The notes: generated by a model from the sequence alone, not told the origin. Counted from the first letter of the stretch, positions 35,607 through 44,846 are shown. The stretch: DNA of 64,000 nucleotides from an uncultured bacterium (GCA_937949615.1 CALEDQ010000031.1:203504-267503), one strand, 5' to 3'. Made by a program: numbers and translations.

Positions 35607-36915
35607 GCCCGGTTTTAAGCGGTTTGCCAAGCATGATCGAGAGAATCTGGTCGTCGGTTTCAATCATGCCGGGTGCGGCGATCAGACCGATGTTGGCAAG
35701 ACTCGATTCGAGGTTTTCGCCAAGAACGCCATTGGTAGTCGGCAGGCGTAGACCACGTACGGCCATCATTGCCGCCTGAAATGCCGAATCGACAGCACAG
35801 ACAAGCTTGATCGAGCAGCCGACCTTGGCGCCATCGCAGATAATCCCGGTGATGCTGCCGACCATGTTGTTGACTGCTGCCGTTGCCGTTTCGAGGTCGC
35901 CGCCGAGCAGATAGGTGGCGCCGGCGGTCAGGCCTGTGCCGGAGCAGACGACGCAGCCGCACATTGCAGAAAGAGTGCCTGAATGATGCTTCAAAATGCT
36001 GGTTATGCCGTGGCTGATGGCCAGGGCTTCGCTTAAACGGCGGCGGTCAGCCTTGACGTGCTCGGCAAGAACGTGCAGCGGCAGTGAAATTGTCAACCCC
36101 TGATTACCTGAACCGGCCGAGGTCATTACCGGCAGATTACAGCCCGACATGCGCGCATCGACAGCAGCAGAAGTCAGAGCTTTGGCGCGGTTGACGACAT
36201 CGTTGCCGAGCCAGCCCTCTTTGATGAGATTATTGTAGATATTGCCGATGTGCAGAAACCCGTCTTTGGCGAGGCCGGCTTCGGCAACTCTGAGATTCAT
36301 GGCGATGCCATTGAGCATGTGTTCGCGCAGTTCTTCCGATAACTGCCCGATGTTGTTCCAGATTTCGCCAAACGAGACCGAAGCGAGTGCCTGTCGCTGC
36401 TGCAGCAGTTCACCTGAACCGTTGTCGCCAGAGGCGTCAGACGAAAAAATAGTTCGCCCGTTCTTTTCAAGAAGAATGCAGTTCTCATGACTGCCGCTGA
36501 TGATGCAGCGACCGATACCGCCTTTGTCGTCTTCGACAAGGGCGTCAACGAACAAACCGTGTTTTTCAGAGGCGAGGTCGATGGTGATCAGGTCGCGGTC
36601 GACAAACTGGCGGGCCCGGTCAAGCCATGCTTCGTTCATGTTTTCGAGCAGTGTTAACCCTGGTTCTTCGGCTTCTGAGTAGCAGCCAAGTGCCGCAGCA
36701 AGCGGAATGCCGCGCTGACCACCGGTGCCGGGAATGCCTACTTCCATGGCATTCTTGAGCAGGTTCGTCGAGAGGCGCAGCGTAATTTTCGCAATTTCAG
36801 AACTGGTCATTCTTCTGGCTTTACAGGTGGCCAGGGCGATGGTTATAGGTTCAGTGCAGCCAAGGGCCGCTTTGATATCGAGGCGCAGGGTTTTTTCAAG
36901 TTGGGCAAGGCTCAT
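35596..36915 (-). CDS. L-cysteine desulfidase / serine-dehydratase-alpha family (UPF0597)
   Basis: 439 residues from the ATG at 36915, which has GGAGG 7 bases upstream. The N-terminus LGCTEPITIALATCKAR and the GCVVCSGTGLTAGATYLLGG segment with nearby cysteines match the CyuA/YhaM family of iron-sulfur enzymes that degrade cysteine to pyruvate, sulfide and ammonia. The Cys residues in CTEP, CG and CSG would hold the 4Fe-4S cluster. Function rests on family similarity; other dehydratase substrates are possible. Its 3' end overlaps aroA by 11 bases, so they are probably co-transcribed. Confidence 0.85.
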   Translation of the reverse strand: MSLAQLEKTLRLDIKAALGCTEPITIALATCKARRMTSSEIAKITLRLSTNLLKNAMEVGIPGTGGQRGIPLAAALGCYSEAEEPGLTLLENMNEAWLDRARQFVDRDLITIDLASEKHGLFVDALVEDDKGGIGRCIISGSHENCILLEKNGRTIFSSDASGDNGSGELLQQRQALASVSFGEIWNNIGQLSEELREHMLNGIAMNLRVAEAGLAKDGFLHIGNIYNNLIKEGWLGNDVVNRAKALTSAAVDARMSGCNLPVMTSAGSGNQGLTISLPLHVLAEHVKADRRRLSEALAISHGITSILKHHSGTLSAMCGCVVCSGTGLTAGATYLLGGDLETATAAVNNMVGSITGIICDGAKVGCSIKLVCAVDSAFQAAMMAVRGLRLPTTNGVLGENLESSLANIGLIAAPGMIETDDQILSIMLGKPLKTGHVS

Positions 36916-36937
36916 GGGTTTCCTCCGGTGCGATAAA

Positions 36938-36966
36938 AAGTTAGCACATGCGCCGGGTAAAAACAA
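36938..36966 (-). promoter_or_regulatory. Promoter of the desulfidase-aroA operon
   Basis: TTGTTT, 17 bases and TAACTT with a TGC extended -10, on the minus strand. Confidence 0.4.
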
Positions 36967-36992
36967 TAAAGGCCGGTGCTGAAAAAAGCGGG

Positions 36993-37021
36993 TTGGCAAG
37001 TGCGGCCGGCAGGGCTACAAT
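36993..37021 (+). promoter_or_regulatory. Aldo/keto reductase promoter
   Basis: TTGGCA, 17 bases and TACAAT, giving a leader of about 33 bases before the ATG at 37061. Confidence 0.7.
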
Positions 37022-37060
37022 TATCAAAAACAGCTGCATGCTGAAATTTAAGGAAACCAG

Positions 37061-38014
37061 ATGCAAAAGAATTTTCTCGGAAAAACCGGTATTGCAATAA
37101 CTCACCTCGGCATCGGCACACTGACGATGAGTCCGATGCAGCGTGGATTGAATGTGGCTGATGGGGCGCGGGTCATTCTGCATGCCCTTGCCAGCGGTAT
37201 CAATTTTATCGATACGGCACAGATGTATGGCTCTTATTCGCAGGTTGCTGAAGCGCTCAGACAGTGGAAAGGCGCGGCGCCGGTCGTTGCTTCGAAGTCG
37301 GCCGCGCGCACCCGCGAGTCTATGCAGGCTGCTGTGGCTGAATGTCTGCAGCAGACCGGCCTGAAAAAGGTGGATGCTTTTCTGCTGCATGCGGTTCGTG
37401 ATGCCGAAGATTTCGCCGGCCGACAGGGCGCTCTCGATTATCTGCTCGAAGCGAAAAAGACCGGTTTAATCGGCGCTGTCGGGGCCAGTTCGCACTCGGC
37501 AAAAACTATCGATATGCTCGGGCAGCACCCGGTGATCGATGTGCTGCATCCGATGTATAACCGTGACGGCATCGGTATTCTCGACGCCAGCCTCGATGAT
37601 ATGACGGCTTTTCTCAAACGTGCCCGTGCCAATGGGAAAGGTATTTATGCCATGAAACCGCTTGGTGGCGGTCAGCTGCGCAACGACGCGGCCGCATCGC
37701 TCGACTGGGTCCTCAGGTCGGGTGTCGTAGATTCAGCGGTCGTCGGCATGACTTCTGCCGATGAGGTCGACATGAATGTGCTGGTGGCGAATGGTGCTCC
37801 GGTCGATCAGGCTTTTGCCAGAAAGGTTGCCGGGCAGCCGCGCCGCCTGTTTATCAACGCGATGGTCTGCATAAATTGCGGCGCCTGCATCAGAACCTGT
37901 CAGCAGTCGGCCCTGAAGCCCGGCGAAAAGACGCCACAGATCGATCATCAGCTTTGCGTGCTCTGTGGTTACTGCTCACCAGTCTGCCCGAAATTCGCGA
38001 TTCGTATTATCTGA
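37061..38014 (+). CDS. Aldo/keto reductase with two [4Fe-4S] clusters
   Basis: 317 residues. Residues ~1-270 are an AKR TIM barrel with the catalytic tetrad visible as FIDTAQMYG (Asp, Tyr), ASKS (Lys) and FLLHAV (His). Residues ~275-315 are a ferredoxin-like tail: CINCGACIRTCQ and CVLCGYCSPVCP, two CxxCxxCxxxC clusters, though the fourth ligands are split as usual. AAGGAAA precedes the ATG. The substrate is unknown. The Fe-S tail suggests coupling to ferredoxin or another low-potential donor, typical of anaerobes. A bidirectional terminator follows. Confidence 0.9.
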   Translation: MQKNFLGKTGIAITHLGIGTLTMSPMQRGLNVADGARVILHALASGINFIDTAQMYGSYSQVAEALRQWKGAAPVVASKSAARTRESMQAAVAECLQQTGLKKVDAFLLHAVRDAEDFAGRQGALDYLLEAKKTGLIGAVGASSHSAKTIDMLGQHPVIDVLHPMYNRDGIGILDASLDDMTAFLKRARANGKGIYAMKPLGGGQLRNDAAASLDWVLRSGVVDSAVVGMTSADEVDMNVLVANGAPVDQAFARKVAGQPRRLFINAMVCINCGACIRTCQQSALKPGEKTPQIDHQLCVLCGYCSPVCPKFAIRII

Positions 38015-38045
38015 TAGCTTTACCGGGAAACCGGCTGAAAAAAAG

Positions 38046-38083
38046 AACCGGCTGCCTGCATCTGCAGACAGCCGGTTTTTTAG
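38046..38083. terminator. Bidirectional terminator between the aldo/keto reductase and hppA
   Basis: AACCGGCTG pairs with CAGCCGGTT, with an inner CTGCatCTGCAG-type stem. It has a T-run on the plus strand and one on the minus strand, and separates convergent genes. Confidence 0.85.
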
Positions 38084-38089
38084 AACAGA

Positions 38090-40936
38090 TTAGAAGCCGT
38101 CAAAACCGCCGCCGGCCGCGGGGGCGGCTGCAGGGGCTGAAGCTGCTTCGGTAGCTGCCGGAGCAGCTGCATCGGCCGGGGCCGGAGTTGCAGCCGGGGC
38201 GTCAGTGGCAGGGGCCGCCGGTGCCGGAGCGGCTGAAGAGTCGGCCGGGGCAGCGGTCGGAGCCGGAGCTGCATCGGCCGGAGCGGCTGGAGCCGGTTCA
38301 GTTTTCGGGGTAGCATCGATAGCGTCGAAGCCGCCTTCGAAACCGCCGCTGGTTGCGGCCGGAGCTGGTTTGTCAGCCGGTTTGACTTCGTCGATGGCGC
38401 CGAAACCTTCGGTGGTTGCCGGTTTGGTGTCAGCCGGGGTTTCTGCCGGTTTGACTTCGCCAGCTTTCACTTCGGGTTTCTGGGCCGGCGTGGTGGTTTT
38501 GTTGGCAGCATCTTCGTCGGGCAGAATGATGTCTTCAGTGCCCATCAGAGGGTCTTCTTCGAAGATAGAGCTGGTTTTGCCGGTTTTTTCGGTTTCATTG
38601 AGACCGGGAAGTTTGACTTCGCGGGCGCTGAGAAGCTTGTTGAATTCTTCTTTGTAGCGGATTTCAGTCGGAGCGAAACCGAAATAATACTGGATCTTCG
38701 GTGAGTAGCTGACGGTCAGACCGGCAACAACTACGGCCACCATGCTCATGAGTTTGATGAGAATGTTGAGTGACGGGCCGGAAGTATCTTTGAACGGATC
38801 ACCGACGGTGTCGCCGACTACGGTTGCCTTGTGGTTATCAGAACCCTTGCCACCCATCTGGCCTGATTCGACGTATTTCTTGGCGTTATCCCAGGCGCCG
38901 CCGGCGTTCGACATCATTACGGCAACGGCGAAGCCGCAGGCGAGACCGCCGACCAGCATACCGATTACGCCGCCAACACCGAGAACCAGACCGACAACGA
39001 TCGGGGTGATGATGGCGAGAAGGCTGGGGGCCATCATTTCTTTCTGGGCACCCTTGGTAGAAATGGCTACGCAGGCAGCATAGTCAGCTTTGGCACCGGG
39101 TTCACCCTTAAGCAGACCAGGGATTTCCTTGAACTGTCTGCGGACTTCTTCGACCATGCTGTGAGCAGCACGGCCGACCGCTTTCATGGTCATGGCGCAG
39201 AAAACGAATACCATCATGGCGCCGATGAAAACGCCGACGAGAACGAGCGGGTTCATCAGGTTGACATTGTAATAGGCCATGAAGTCGGCCATGGTGGCCT
39301 TGGCGATCGGAACCGCTCTTTCGGGACCGGCAAAAATATACTGGTCGAGCTGTGATTCGCTGAACTTGGCGACACGCAGCAGACCGATGCGGAGTTCTTC
39401 GATGTAGGCGCCGAGCAGAGCCATGGCAGTCAGGGCGGCAGAGCCGATGGCGAAGCCTTTACCGGTAGCGGCTGTGGTGTTGCCAAGTGAATCGAGAGCG
39501 TCAGTGCGCTTTCTGACATCGGGGCCCATGTGTGACATTTCAGCGTTACCACCGGCGTTGTCGGCGATAGGACCGTAGGCGTCAGTGGCAAGAGTCAGGC
39601 CGAGAGTAGAGAGCATGCCGACGGCGGCAATACCGATACCATAGAGACCCATGGCCGGGTTGTTGAAGCCATCAGCAAAACCGTAGGCGAGGATGATGCC
39701 GAGGCTGACGGTGAGAACCGGAATACCGGTTGACATCATGCCGGTTGCCAGACCTTCGATGATAACAGTGGCCGGGCCTGTGGATGACTGGGCAGCAACT
39801 TCCTGGGTCGGTTCATAGTCTGAAGAAGTGTAGTATTCAGTGGCCCAGCCGATGATGATGCCGGCCATCAGACCGGTGATGATCGAGCCAAGAATGTAGA
39901 TGTGGTCAGGCAGGATTTTCCAGACGAGAATAGCGCTGCCTACGGCTGTAAGCAAAGAAGAAACATTGATGCCGCGACCGAGGGCGCCCATCAGTTCTTT
40001 CTGAGAAGCATCTTCGTCGGTGCTGACAAAATAGATGCCGATCAGTGAGAACAGAATACCGGCACCGGCGATTGTCATTGGCAGCAGAATTGAGTTGATC
40101 TGCAGTGGCAGCAGCTCGGGAGTGCTGAAGGCGGCGGCGCCGAGAGCGGCGGTGGCCAGAATCGAACCACAGTATGATTCGTAGAGGTCGGCACCCATAC
40201 CAGCTACGTCACCGACGTTGTCGCCGACGTTATCGGCGATAACTGCCGGATTGCGCGGATCGTCTTCTGGAATGCCGGCTTCGGTTTTACCAACAAGGTC
40301 GGCACCGACATCAGCGGCTTTGGTGAAGATACCGCCGCCGACACGGGCAAACAGGGCCTGTGAGCTGGCGCCCATGCCGAAGGTCAGCATGATGGTGGTG
40401 ATTTCCATGTAATCGTGAACAGCAAACATGCTGTCTTTGAAAACGGTTTCTTTAACGCTCATGACCCAGTTGAGAACTTTCCACCAGATCGAGATGTCGA
40501 GAAGACCGAGGCCGACGACGACGAAACCCATGACGGCGCCGCTTCTGAAGGCGACCTGCAGACCCTGGTTGAGGGATTTGGCAGCGGCGGCCGCGGTGCG
40601 GTTAGAGGCGTTGGTAGCGGTTTTCATGCCAAGGTAGCCAGAAAGACCAGAGAAAAAGCCGCCGGTCAGAAACGCGAGCGGGGTCCAGGGGCTCTGTACA
40701 TGAAGTACAAATGACAGAAAGGCGAAAAAGGCGAAGGCAACGATGAAGAAAATGCCGACGACCTTATACTGTGACCAGAGGTACGACATTGCGCCCTCTT
40801 TAACATATTCGGCGATTTCGCGGGACTTTTCGCTGCCCGGGTCAGCTGCCATCATGGCATTGTAAAAATACCAGGCAAAAACCAGCGCGGTGAGCGAGCC
40901 TATCGGGGCAAGCCAGAAAAACAGTTGTGCGTCCAC
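38090..40936 (-). CDS. hppA: Membrane pyrophosphatase, probably K+-dependent Na+-pump, with Pro/Ala-rich tail
   Basis: 948 residues from a GTG start with AGGAGGT just upstream. It hydrolyses PPi to pump ions across the membrane. The PPi site (DVGADLVGKTEAGIPEDDP, NPAVIADNVGDNVGD) is complete. GNTTAATGKGFAIG has Ala at the position linked to K+ dependence, and GADLYESYCGS has Glu at the site found in Na+-PPases, so Na+ or Na+/H+ pumping is more likely than H+ alone. The final ~165 residues (38090 to about 38600) are not part of the enzyme family: Ala/Pro/Thr-rich with repeated GGF-type and GF(x)AID motifs. The tail is of unknown use. Confidence 0.93.
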   Translation of the reverse strand: MDAQLFFWLAPIGSLTALVFAWYFYNAMMAADPGSEKSREIAEYVKEGAMSYLWSQYKVVGIFFIVAFAFFAFLSFVLHVQSPWTPLAFLTGGFFSGLSGYLGMKTATNASNRTAAAAAKSLNQGLQVAFRSGAVMGFVVVGLGLLDISIWWKVLNWVMSVKETVFKDSMFAVHDYMEITTIMLTFGMGASSQALFARVGGGIFTKAADVGADLVGKTEAGIPEDDPRNPAVIADNVGDNVGDVAGMGADLYESYCGSILATAALGAAAFSTPELLPLQINSILLPMTIAGAGILFSLIGIYFVSTDEDASQKELMGALGRGINVSSLLTAVGSAILVWKILPDHIYILGSIITGLMAGIIIGWATEYYTSSDYEPTQEVAAQSSTGPATVIIEGLATGMMSTGIPVLTVSLGIILAYGFADGFNNPAMGLYGIGIAAVGMLSTLGLTLATDAYGPIADNAGGNAEMSHMGPDVRKRTDALDSLGNTTAATGKGFAIGSAALTAMALLGAYIEELRIGLLRVAKFSESQLDQYIFAGPERAVPIAKATMADFMAYYNVNLMNPLVLVGVFIGAMMVFVFCAMTMKAVGRAAHSMVEEVRRQFKEIPGLLKGEPGAKADYAACVAISTKGAQKEMMAPSLLAIITPIVVGLVLGVGGVIGMLVGGLACGFAVAVMMSNAGGAWDNAKKYVESGQMGGKGSDNHKATVVGDTVGDPFKDTSGPSLNILIKLMSMVAVVVAGLTVSYSPKIQYYFGFAPTEIRYKEEFNKLLSAREVKLPGLNETEKTGKTSSIFEEDPLMGTEDIILPDEDAANKTTTPAQKPEVKAGEVKPAETPADTKPATTEGFGAIDEVKPADKPAPAATSGGFEGGFDAIDATPKTEPAPAAPADAAPAPTAAPADSSAAPAPAAPATDAPAATPAPADAAAPAATEAASAPAAAPAAGGGFDGF

Positions 40937-40998
40937 ACAGACCTCCTTCAGGGATCTTCAATCCAAAAATATCCTCAGTCCTGAAACAACAAGCAGTA

Positions 40999-41026
40999 AA
41001 TATACCATGAAAATTTTACTTGTCAA
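40999..41026 (-). promoter_or_regulatory. hppA promoter
   Basis: TTGACA, 16 bases and TATATT with a TGG extended -10 on the minus strand. Strongest promoter match in the window. Confidence 0.8.
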
Positions 41027-41071
41027 TTAAATGGCAAGGACTTTTGCGTTTGCAGCAAGAGAAAATTTGAA

Positions 41072-41100
41072 TTGCCATAACAGCTTCAGGATGTTAAAAT
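41072..41100 (+). promoter_or_regulatory. Promoter of the ECF-like gene
   Basis: TTGCCA, 17 bases and TAAAAT with a TGT extended -10. The ATG at 41110 lies 9 bases past the -10, so the mRNA is probably leaderless or nearly so. Confidence 0.65.
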
Positions 41101-41109
41101 TTTGCTGCT

Positions 41110-41643
41110 ATGGAAACCACGCATGAAGACAATGTTGCATCGCGACAAAATCTTGCGGTTGCCGCCAGAACTGGCATTTTTCTTGCCGTTTTGCTAGCAC
41201 TTCAGCTTGTCGGCCTGCCAAACCCGGTAACCGGCACGATCGTCAATGCCATTTTTATTTTCGTTCTTCTCTGCAACGGTTTGCGGCATGCCTTCATTCT
41301 TGCTTTTCTGAGCCCTCTCGGCGGTATCATTTCCGGCCATCTGCCGGCGCCGATGTATCCTGTTCTGCCGGTTATCGTCTGTGGCAATCTGGCGCTGATC
41401 GGTCTGTATTTCATTCTGGCAAACCACAGCATGCCCATGCGCTTTGTTTTACCGGCGCTGGTAAAAGGCGTGATTATCGGCGGTGCCGGTTATATGATCG
41501 TTCAGATCCTCGATATCATGGCCACAGCCAGATGGCTGCTGCTGCCGGTGCTGGGGGTTCAGTTTTTTACCGCCGTCGCCGGTTTGTTTGTCGGTGAGAA
41601 GCTTTTTCAGTCTCTATTGCGCGGTCGGGGCGCCTCGGTTTGA
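41110..41643 (+). CDS. Small membrane protein, ECF-transporter S-component-like
   Basis: 177 residues with five to six hydrophobic helices. The start of helix 2 (TGTIVNAIFIFVLLCNG) and the following loop with SGHLPAPMYPVLPVIVCGN resemble PF12822-type ECF S components, which bind a vitamin or other small substrate and work with shared energising subunits elsewhere. No substrate can be inferred. There is no clear ribosome site, consistent with a leaderless mRNA. The last 37 bases overlap the end of the convergent receptor gene. Confidence 0.6.
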   Translation: METTHEDNVASRQNLAVAARTGIFLAVLLALQLVGLPNPVTGTIVNAIFIFVLLCNGLRHAFILAFLSPLGGIISGHLPAPMYPVLPVIVCGNLALIGLYFILANHSMPMRFVLPALVKGVIIGGAGYMIVQILDIMATARWLLLPVLGVQFFTAVAGLFVGEKLFQSLLRGRGASV

Positions 41644-43868
41644 ACTCCTGAGGTTTTTTCCCATTCAGAGAGAACCGAGTGCCCGAGGTTAATGATTTCC
41701 GGATCGGTTTCTTCGTCGAGCATCTTGATGACGATATCCCGGCTGCCGGTGTCGGCAACCCTGCCGATCGCCCTGAGAGCCTGAAGTCTTTCTGAGTTTT
41801 CCTGGCTTTCAAGCATCAGAGTCAGTCTGCGGAAAATGCTTTCGACAATTTGCAGTGTCGCCAGGCCCGGCTGCTCGCAATAGGCCGGAAAAAGCCGGCG
41901 AAACTTGCGTGCCGCCGCGAGAAAGTAGACGGCAAAGGCAGCTGAAGCGCGCTTGCCGCTGCTGTCGGATTTCAGAAGGTCGTAAAGGCAGTTGAGGGTC
42001 TGCTGATCGTCTGCCAGCCAGAGGCCAAGCAGGGCGTTGGCACAGACGCGCGGAGCCGGGTCGCTTAGCAGGCTTTTCAGGCGGTCGCGTTTGTCGGCCA
42101 CATCGAGTGGAATGTAGGCTTCGATGGCGTTGGCTCGCACCCGGTCGTCGGGGTCGCTGAACATCCCGGAGAAAAAGTCTGCAAGCGTCTGTGAACGACT
42201 CATGCCGAGTATGCTGACCGCAACCGATTTGAACTCGGGACTGTCGGTTGTGGTGGCGAGTTTTTTAAGATATTCGATTGCCTGGATGTTCTGTTGAAAC
42301 ATGAACGGCGAAATTGCCCGGATCGCGTCGGTTCTGAAGCCGAAATCCTGGTCTTCGATGAGTTTTATCAGCTGGTTCAGGCCTTCTGAAGTGCCGGTCA
42401 AGCCAAGAGCCTGGTAGATTGCAACGGCTCCTCGACCAGAAGCTGTTTTAAGGCGCTCACAGAAATAAGCCACATTTGAAAATCCGGTGATGGTAAAATA
42501 ATCACTGCCTTCATGGCTTTCATCGTGTATGATCACGGGTTTGAGCAGCAGGTAATCGCGTGCTGCCGAAGCAAAAGACTGATCGCCGGCCGGCTGGAAC
42601 GAGTTGTTGCGGTTTGAATGGCTGGCGGCGTTGCGGGCATTGGCCAGAACCGGGCCGATTGCCGAAAAGTCAGATCTCGTTCGGGTGCCGATGTGCCCGA
42701 TGATGACGTTGCCACAGCTGAGACCGGAACGCATGTTTATCTCTTCCAGGCCAAGCTGAGCGGCCTTGAAATTGAAAACATTCAGATTATCTCTTGCGGA
42801 AAGGGCGGCGAAACCTGCACGCAGCGGTGCCGGCCAGGCGTCGTTCTTATTGATGGGGAAAATCGCGGTGATGAAGCCGTCGCCAAGTTTGTCGATCAGG
42901 CCATTGGCTCTGGCGATAATTTCGGTGGTCTGCCCGAAAAAGCGGTTGAGTGTGTCAACGGCTTCAGAAGGGGAACTGCGCTCGATAAAACTGTTGAAGC
43001 GGTGCAGTTCCAGATGAAGAATGACCGCATGCACGGTTTTGCCTGAAAAATTACGGCTCGCAAGTTCGGGCGAATGCTCGAAAATTTTGCGTGTGATGAA
43101 ATTGCTGGTGGTTTCTTTATCGTGCAGAATCGAGGCCAGTCGGTTGAAAGAATTTGCCAGTTCACCAAATTCGTCCGTCGACCTGACCATGGCCTTGTAA
43201 CTGTAGTCGCCATGACTCATCGACTCGATTGACTGCAGAATCGAGTTCAGTGGGCTCAGAAGAGTCGCCGAAATTCCGTAGGCAATGAAAATACCGATCA
43301 ATATCAGCACCAGTCCAAGCGAGAGATTATAAACAAGAAGATTGCGGATGTGCGTGTATTCCTCGTCGATAGTGAAACCGGCTCTGATCAGCCCATAACG
43401 CTTGCCGCCGATCACGATCGGCACCGATGTGTCATATACCGGTCGGCTGCCAGCGGTGGCTCTGCGTATCGAAAGGTCAGATGAAAAAAGCGCTGCCCGT
43501 GACCAGCCATCAGAAAAGTATTTTCCGTGCGTGTTCGGGTGGGTGCTCGAAATGATGCGACCCTGATTGTCAAGAATCAGACAGTATTCGATCTTGTTGA
43601 GTTTGACAAACTCGCGCAGAGCGTAGTCGATACCCTGGAAATTGCCTCTGACAATATCTTCGCCCATGGCGAGGGCGATCATGCGCCCGAGCAGACGGCC
43701 GCTTTCTTCGGCCCGCCCGAGGCTGGTGTGTTTGATCTGAATCGTTACCAGATAAACCGAGACCAGCATGATGAAGATGATCAGCAGGGTAAAGGTGACG
43801 GCAATTTTTTGTCTGAAACTTACCGAAAAATTGTGCGCTTTCTGCTGCATCTGCTGGTCAACGAGCAT
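41607..43868 (-). CDS. Membrane receptor with HAMP, degenerate class III cyclase and HEAT repeats
   Basis: 753 residues. Membrane helix 1 near 18-43, an extracytoplasmic domain to ~175, helix 2 ~178-203, HAMP ~204-255, then a class III nucleotidyl cyclase fold ~278-415, then HEAT-type repeats ~490-740 (PDDRVRANAIEAYIPLDV, DPAPRVCANALLGLW). In the cyclase fold the first metal Asp is Glu287 (HLELHRF), the second Asp330 (KLGDGFITAIF) is present, and at the usual VNxAAR motif the protein has LANARNA, so the catalytic Asn and Arg are not in place. It is probably catalytically inactive or altered. It overlaps the anchored PhnD-like gene by 11 bases, suggesting a coupled sensing pair. Confidence 0.85.
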   Translation of the reverse strand: MLVDQQMQQKAHNFSVSFRQKIAVTFTLLIIFIMLVSVYLVTIQIKHTSLGRAEESGRLLGRMIALAMGEDIVRGNFQGIDYALREFVKLNKIEYCLILDNQGRIISSTHPNTHGKYFSDGWSRAALFSSDLSIRRATAGSRPVYDTSVPIVIGGKRYGLIRAGFTIDEEYTHIRNLLVYNLSLGLVLILIGIFIAYGISATLLSPLNSILQSIESMSHGDYSYKAMVRSTDEFGELANSFNRLASILHDKETTSNFITRKIFEHSPELASRNFSGKTVHAVILHLELHRFNSFIERSSPSEAVDTLNRFFGQTTEIIARANGLIDKLGDGFITAIFPINKNDAWPAPLRAGFAALSARDNLNVFNFKAAQLGLEEINMRSGLSCGNVIIGHIGTRTRSDFSAIGPVLANARNAASHSNRNNSFQPAGDQSFASAARDYLLLKPVIIHDESHEGSDYFTITGFSNVAYFCERLKTASGRGAVAIYQALGLTGTSEGLNQLIKLIEDQDFGFRTDAIRAISPFMFQQNIQAIEYLKKLATTTDSPEFKSVAVSILGMSRSQTLADFFSGMFSDPDDRVRANAIEAYIPLDVADKRDRLKSLLSDPAPRVCANALLGLWLADDQQTLNCLYDLLKSDSSGKRASAAFAVYFLAAARKFRRLFPAYCEQPGLATLQIVESIFRRLTLMLESQENSERLQALRAIGRVADTGSRDIVIKMLDEETDPEIINLGHSVLSEWEKTSGVQTEAPRPRNRD

Positions 43869-44814
43869 TGGCGAGATCCTCCTCGAGCTGATCGAAAATC
43901 TTTTCGTCTGGCTGTCTGGTGGTGAACATGCCTGAGAACATTTCCGAAGACTGCATTTTGCTGCCGAGTTTCATGAAATTACCGACAACTGTCTGTTCGA
44001 AAGGGCTGCGATAATCTGAATTGACAATGTAGAGCCCGCCAGGCACCGGCTGGCTTTCGTGTACGATCTTCATGGTGTTGCGCACGCTTTCGGGCTGTTC
44101 CAGAAAGAAGTTGCTGGTGAGAATGATGCAGTCATACTGCTCGTTCTGCAGGCCGAGAATTGAGTCGCTGAAGTTTTCCGAGAAGTGTTCCTGTTTGAAA
44201 AAGGTGCTGTGCGCAAATCCCTTTTTTTCAACTTCCCTTACCGGGATCAGATAACCGGAGAGCTGGTCGCCGCCGCGATAGGCAATACGGTAACCGCGCA
44301 GGTCTTCGAGAGAGTTGGCGGGGTCATTGTTTCTGACAAGAAAAATGACTTTTTTGGGCGGCTCGAAAAATCTTTCAAGAACGGCTCTGATCTGGTGGTT
44401 CTTTCGGTAATTGATATAGGCCATGGCGGTGATGCTGCCATAGTCTGCAAGCTTGCGGTTCAGCTTGTTGATGATTTCCAGTTCGTTTACCGAAACGTCG
44501 ATGCGGGCAGTCTTGCCGGTTTTCTCGACAATCCGGTCGAGTTTCGGCTGCATCACTTCAATGAATTGAACAAGATCACCGCGCGGGATCACGAAAGTGA
44601 AGATGATTTCGCGGCGGCTTTCGGGGTCGTTGGACGCTTCATAGGGTGCCCGGGGGGCAATGCCGCTGAATACTTCAGGAAGGCCGGCCGCGTTACCGGT
44701 ATACTCGACGAAATTTTTCCAGAGTATGCCGCCTGTACCGATAATGCCGGCAATAAGAAGAAATGCCACTCCTACAAAGATCGAGGTTTTATCGGCCGCT
44801 GCCTTGCTGCTCAT
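43858..44814 (-). CDS. Membrane-anchored PhnD-like substrate-binding protein
   Basis: 318 residues. An N-terminal hydrophobic helix (SIFVGVAFLLIAGIIGTGGI, residues ~11-30) acts as uncleaved anchor or signal. The rest resembles phosphate/phosphonate-type periplasmic binding proteins (SITAMAYINYRK, SLEDLRGYRIAYRGGDQLSGYLIP). There is no ABC permease or ATPase nearby. The next gene overlaps by 11 bases and encodes a receptor with an extracytoplasmic domain, so this protein probably presents a ligand to it. The ligand is unknown; an organic anion such as phosphonate is only the family's tendency. Confidence 0.8.
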   Translation of the reverse strand: MSSKAAADKTSIFVGVAFLLIAGIIGTGGILWKNFVEYTGNAAGLPEVFSGIAPRAPYEASNDPESRREIIFTFVIPRGDLVQFIEVMQPKLDRIVEKTGKTARIDVSVNELEIINKLNRKLADYGSITAMAYINYRKNHQIRAVLERFFEPPKKVIFLVRNNDPANSLEDLRGYRIAYRGGDQLSGYLIPVREVEKKGFAHSTFFKQEHFSENFSDSILGLQNEQYDCIILTSNFFLEQPESVRNTMKIVHESQPVPGGLYIVNSDYRSPFEQTVVGNFMKLGSKMQSSEMFSGMFTTRQPDEKIFDQLEEDLANAR

Positions 44815-44846
44815 CTAAAAAGCCTGCTGTAATGAAGGTTGCTTTT

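Noticed and set aside
36993..37021. A sigma54-type -24/-12 promoter near the aldo/keto reductase.
   Set aside because: The GG-N10-GC spacing does not fit, while a good sigma70 match is present.
38090..38620. The Ala/Pro tail of hppA as a frameshift artefact.
   Set aside because: The frame is continuous with the enzyme, codon use looks normal, and the stop lies just ahead of a clear bidirectional terminator.
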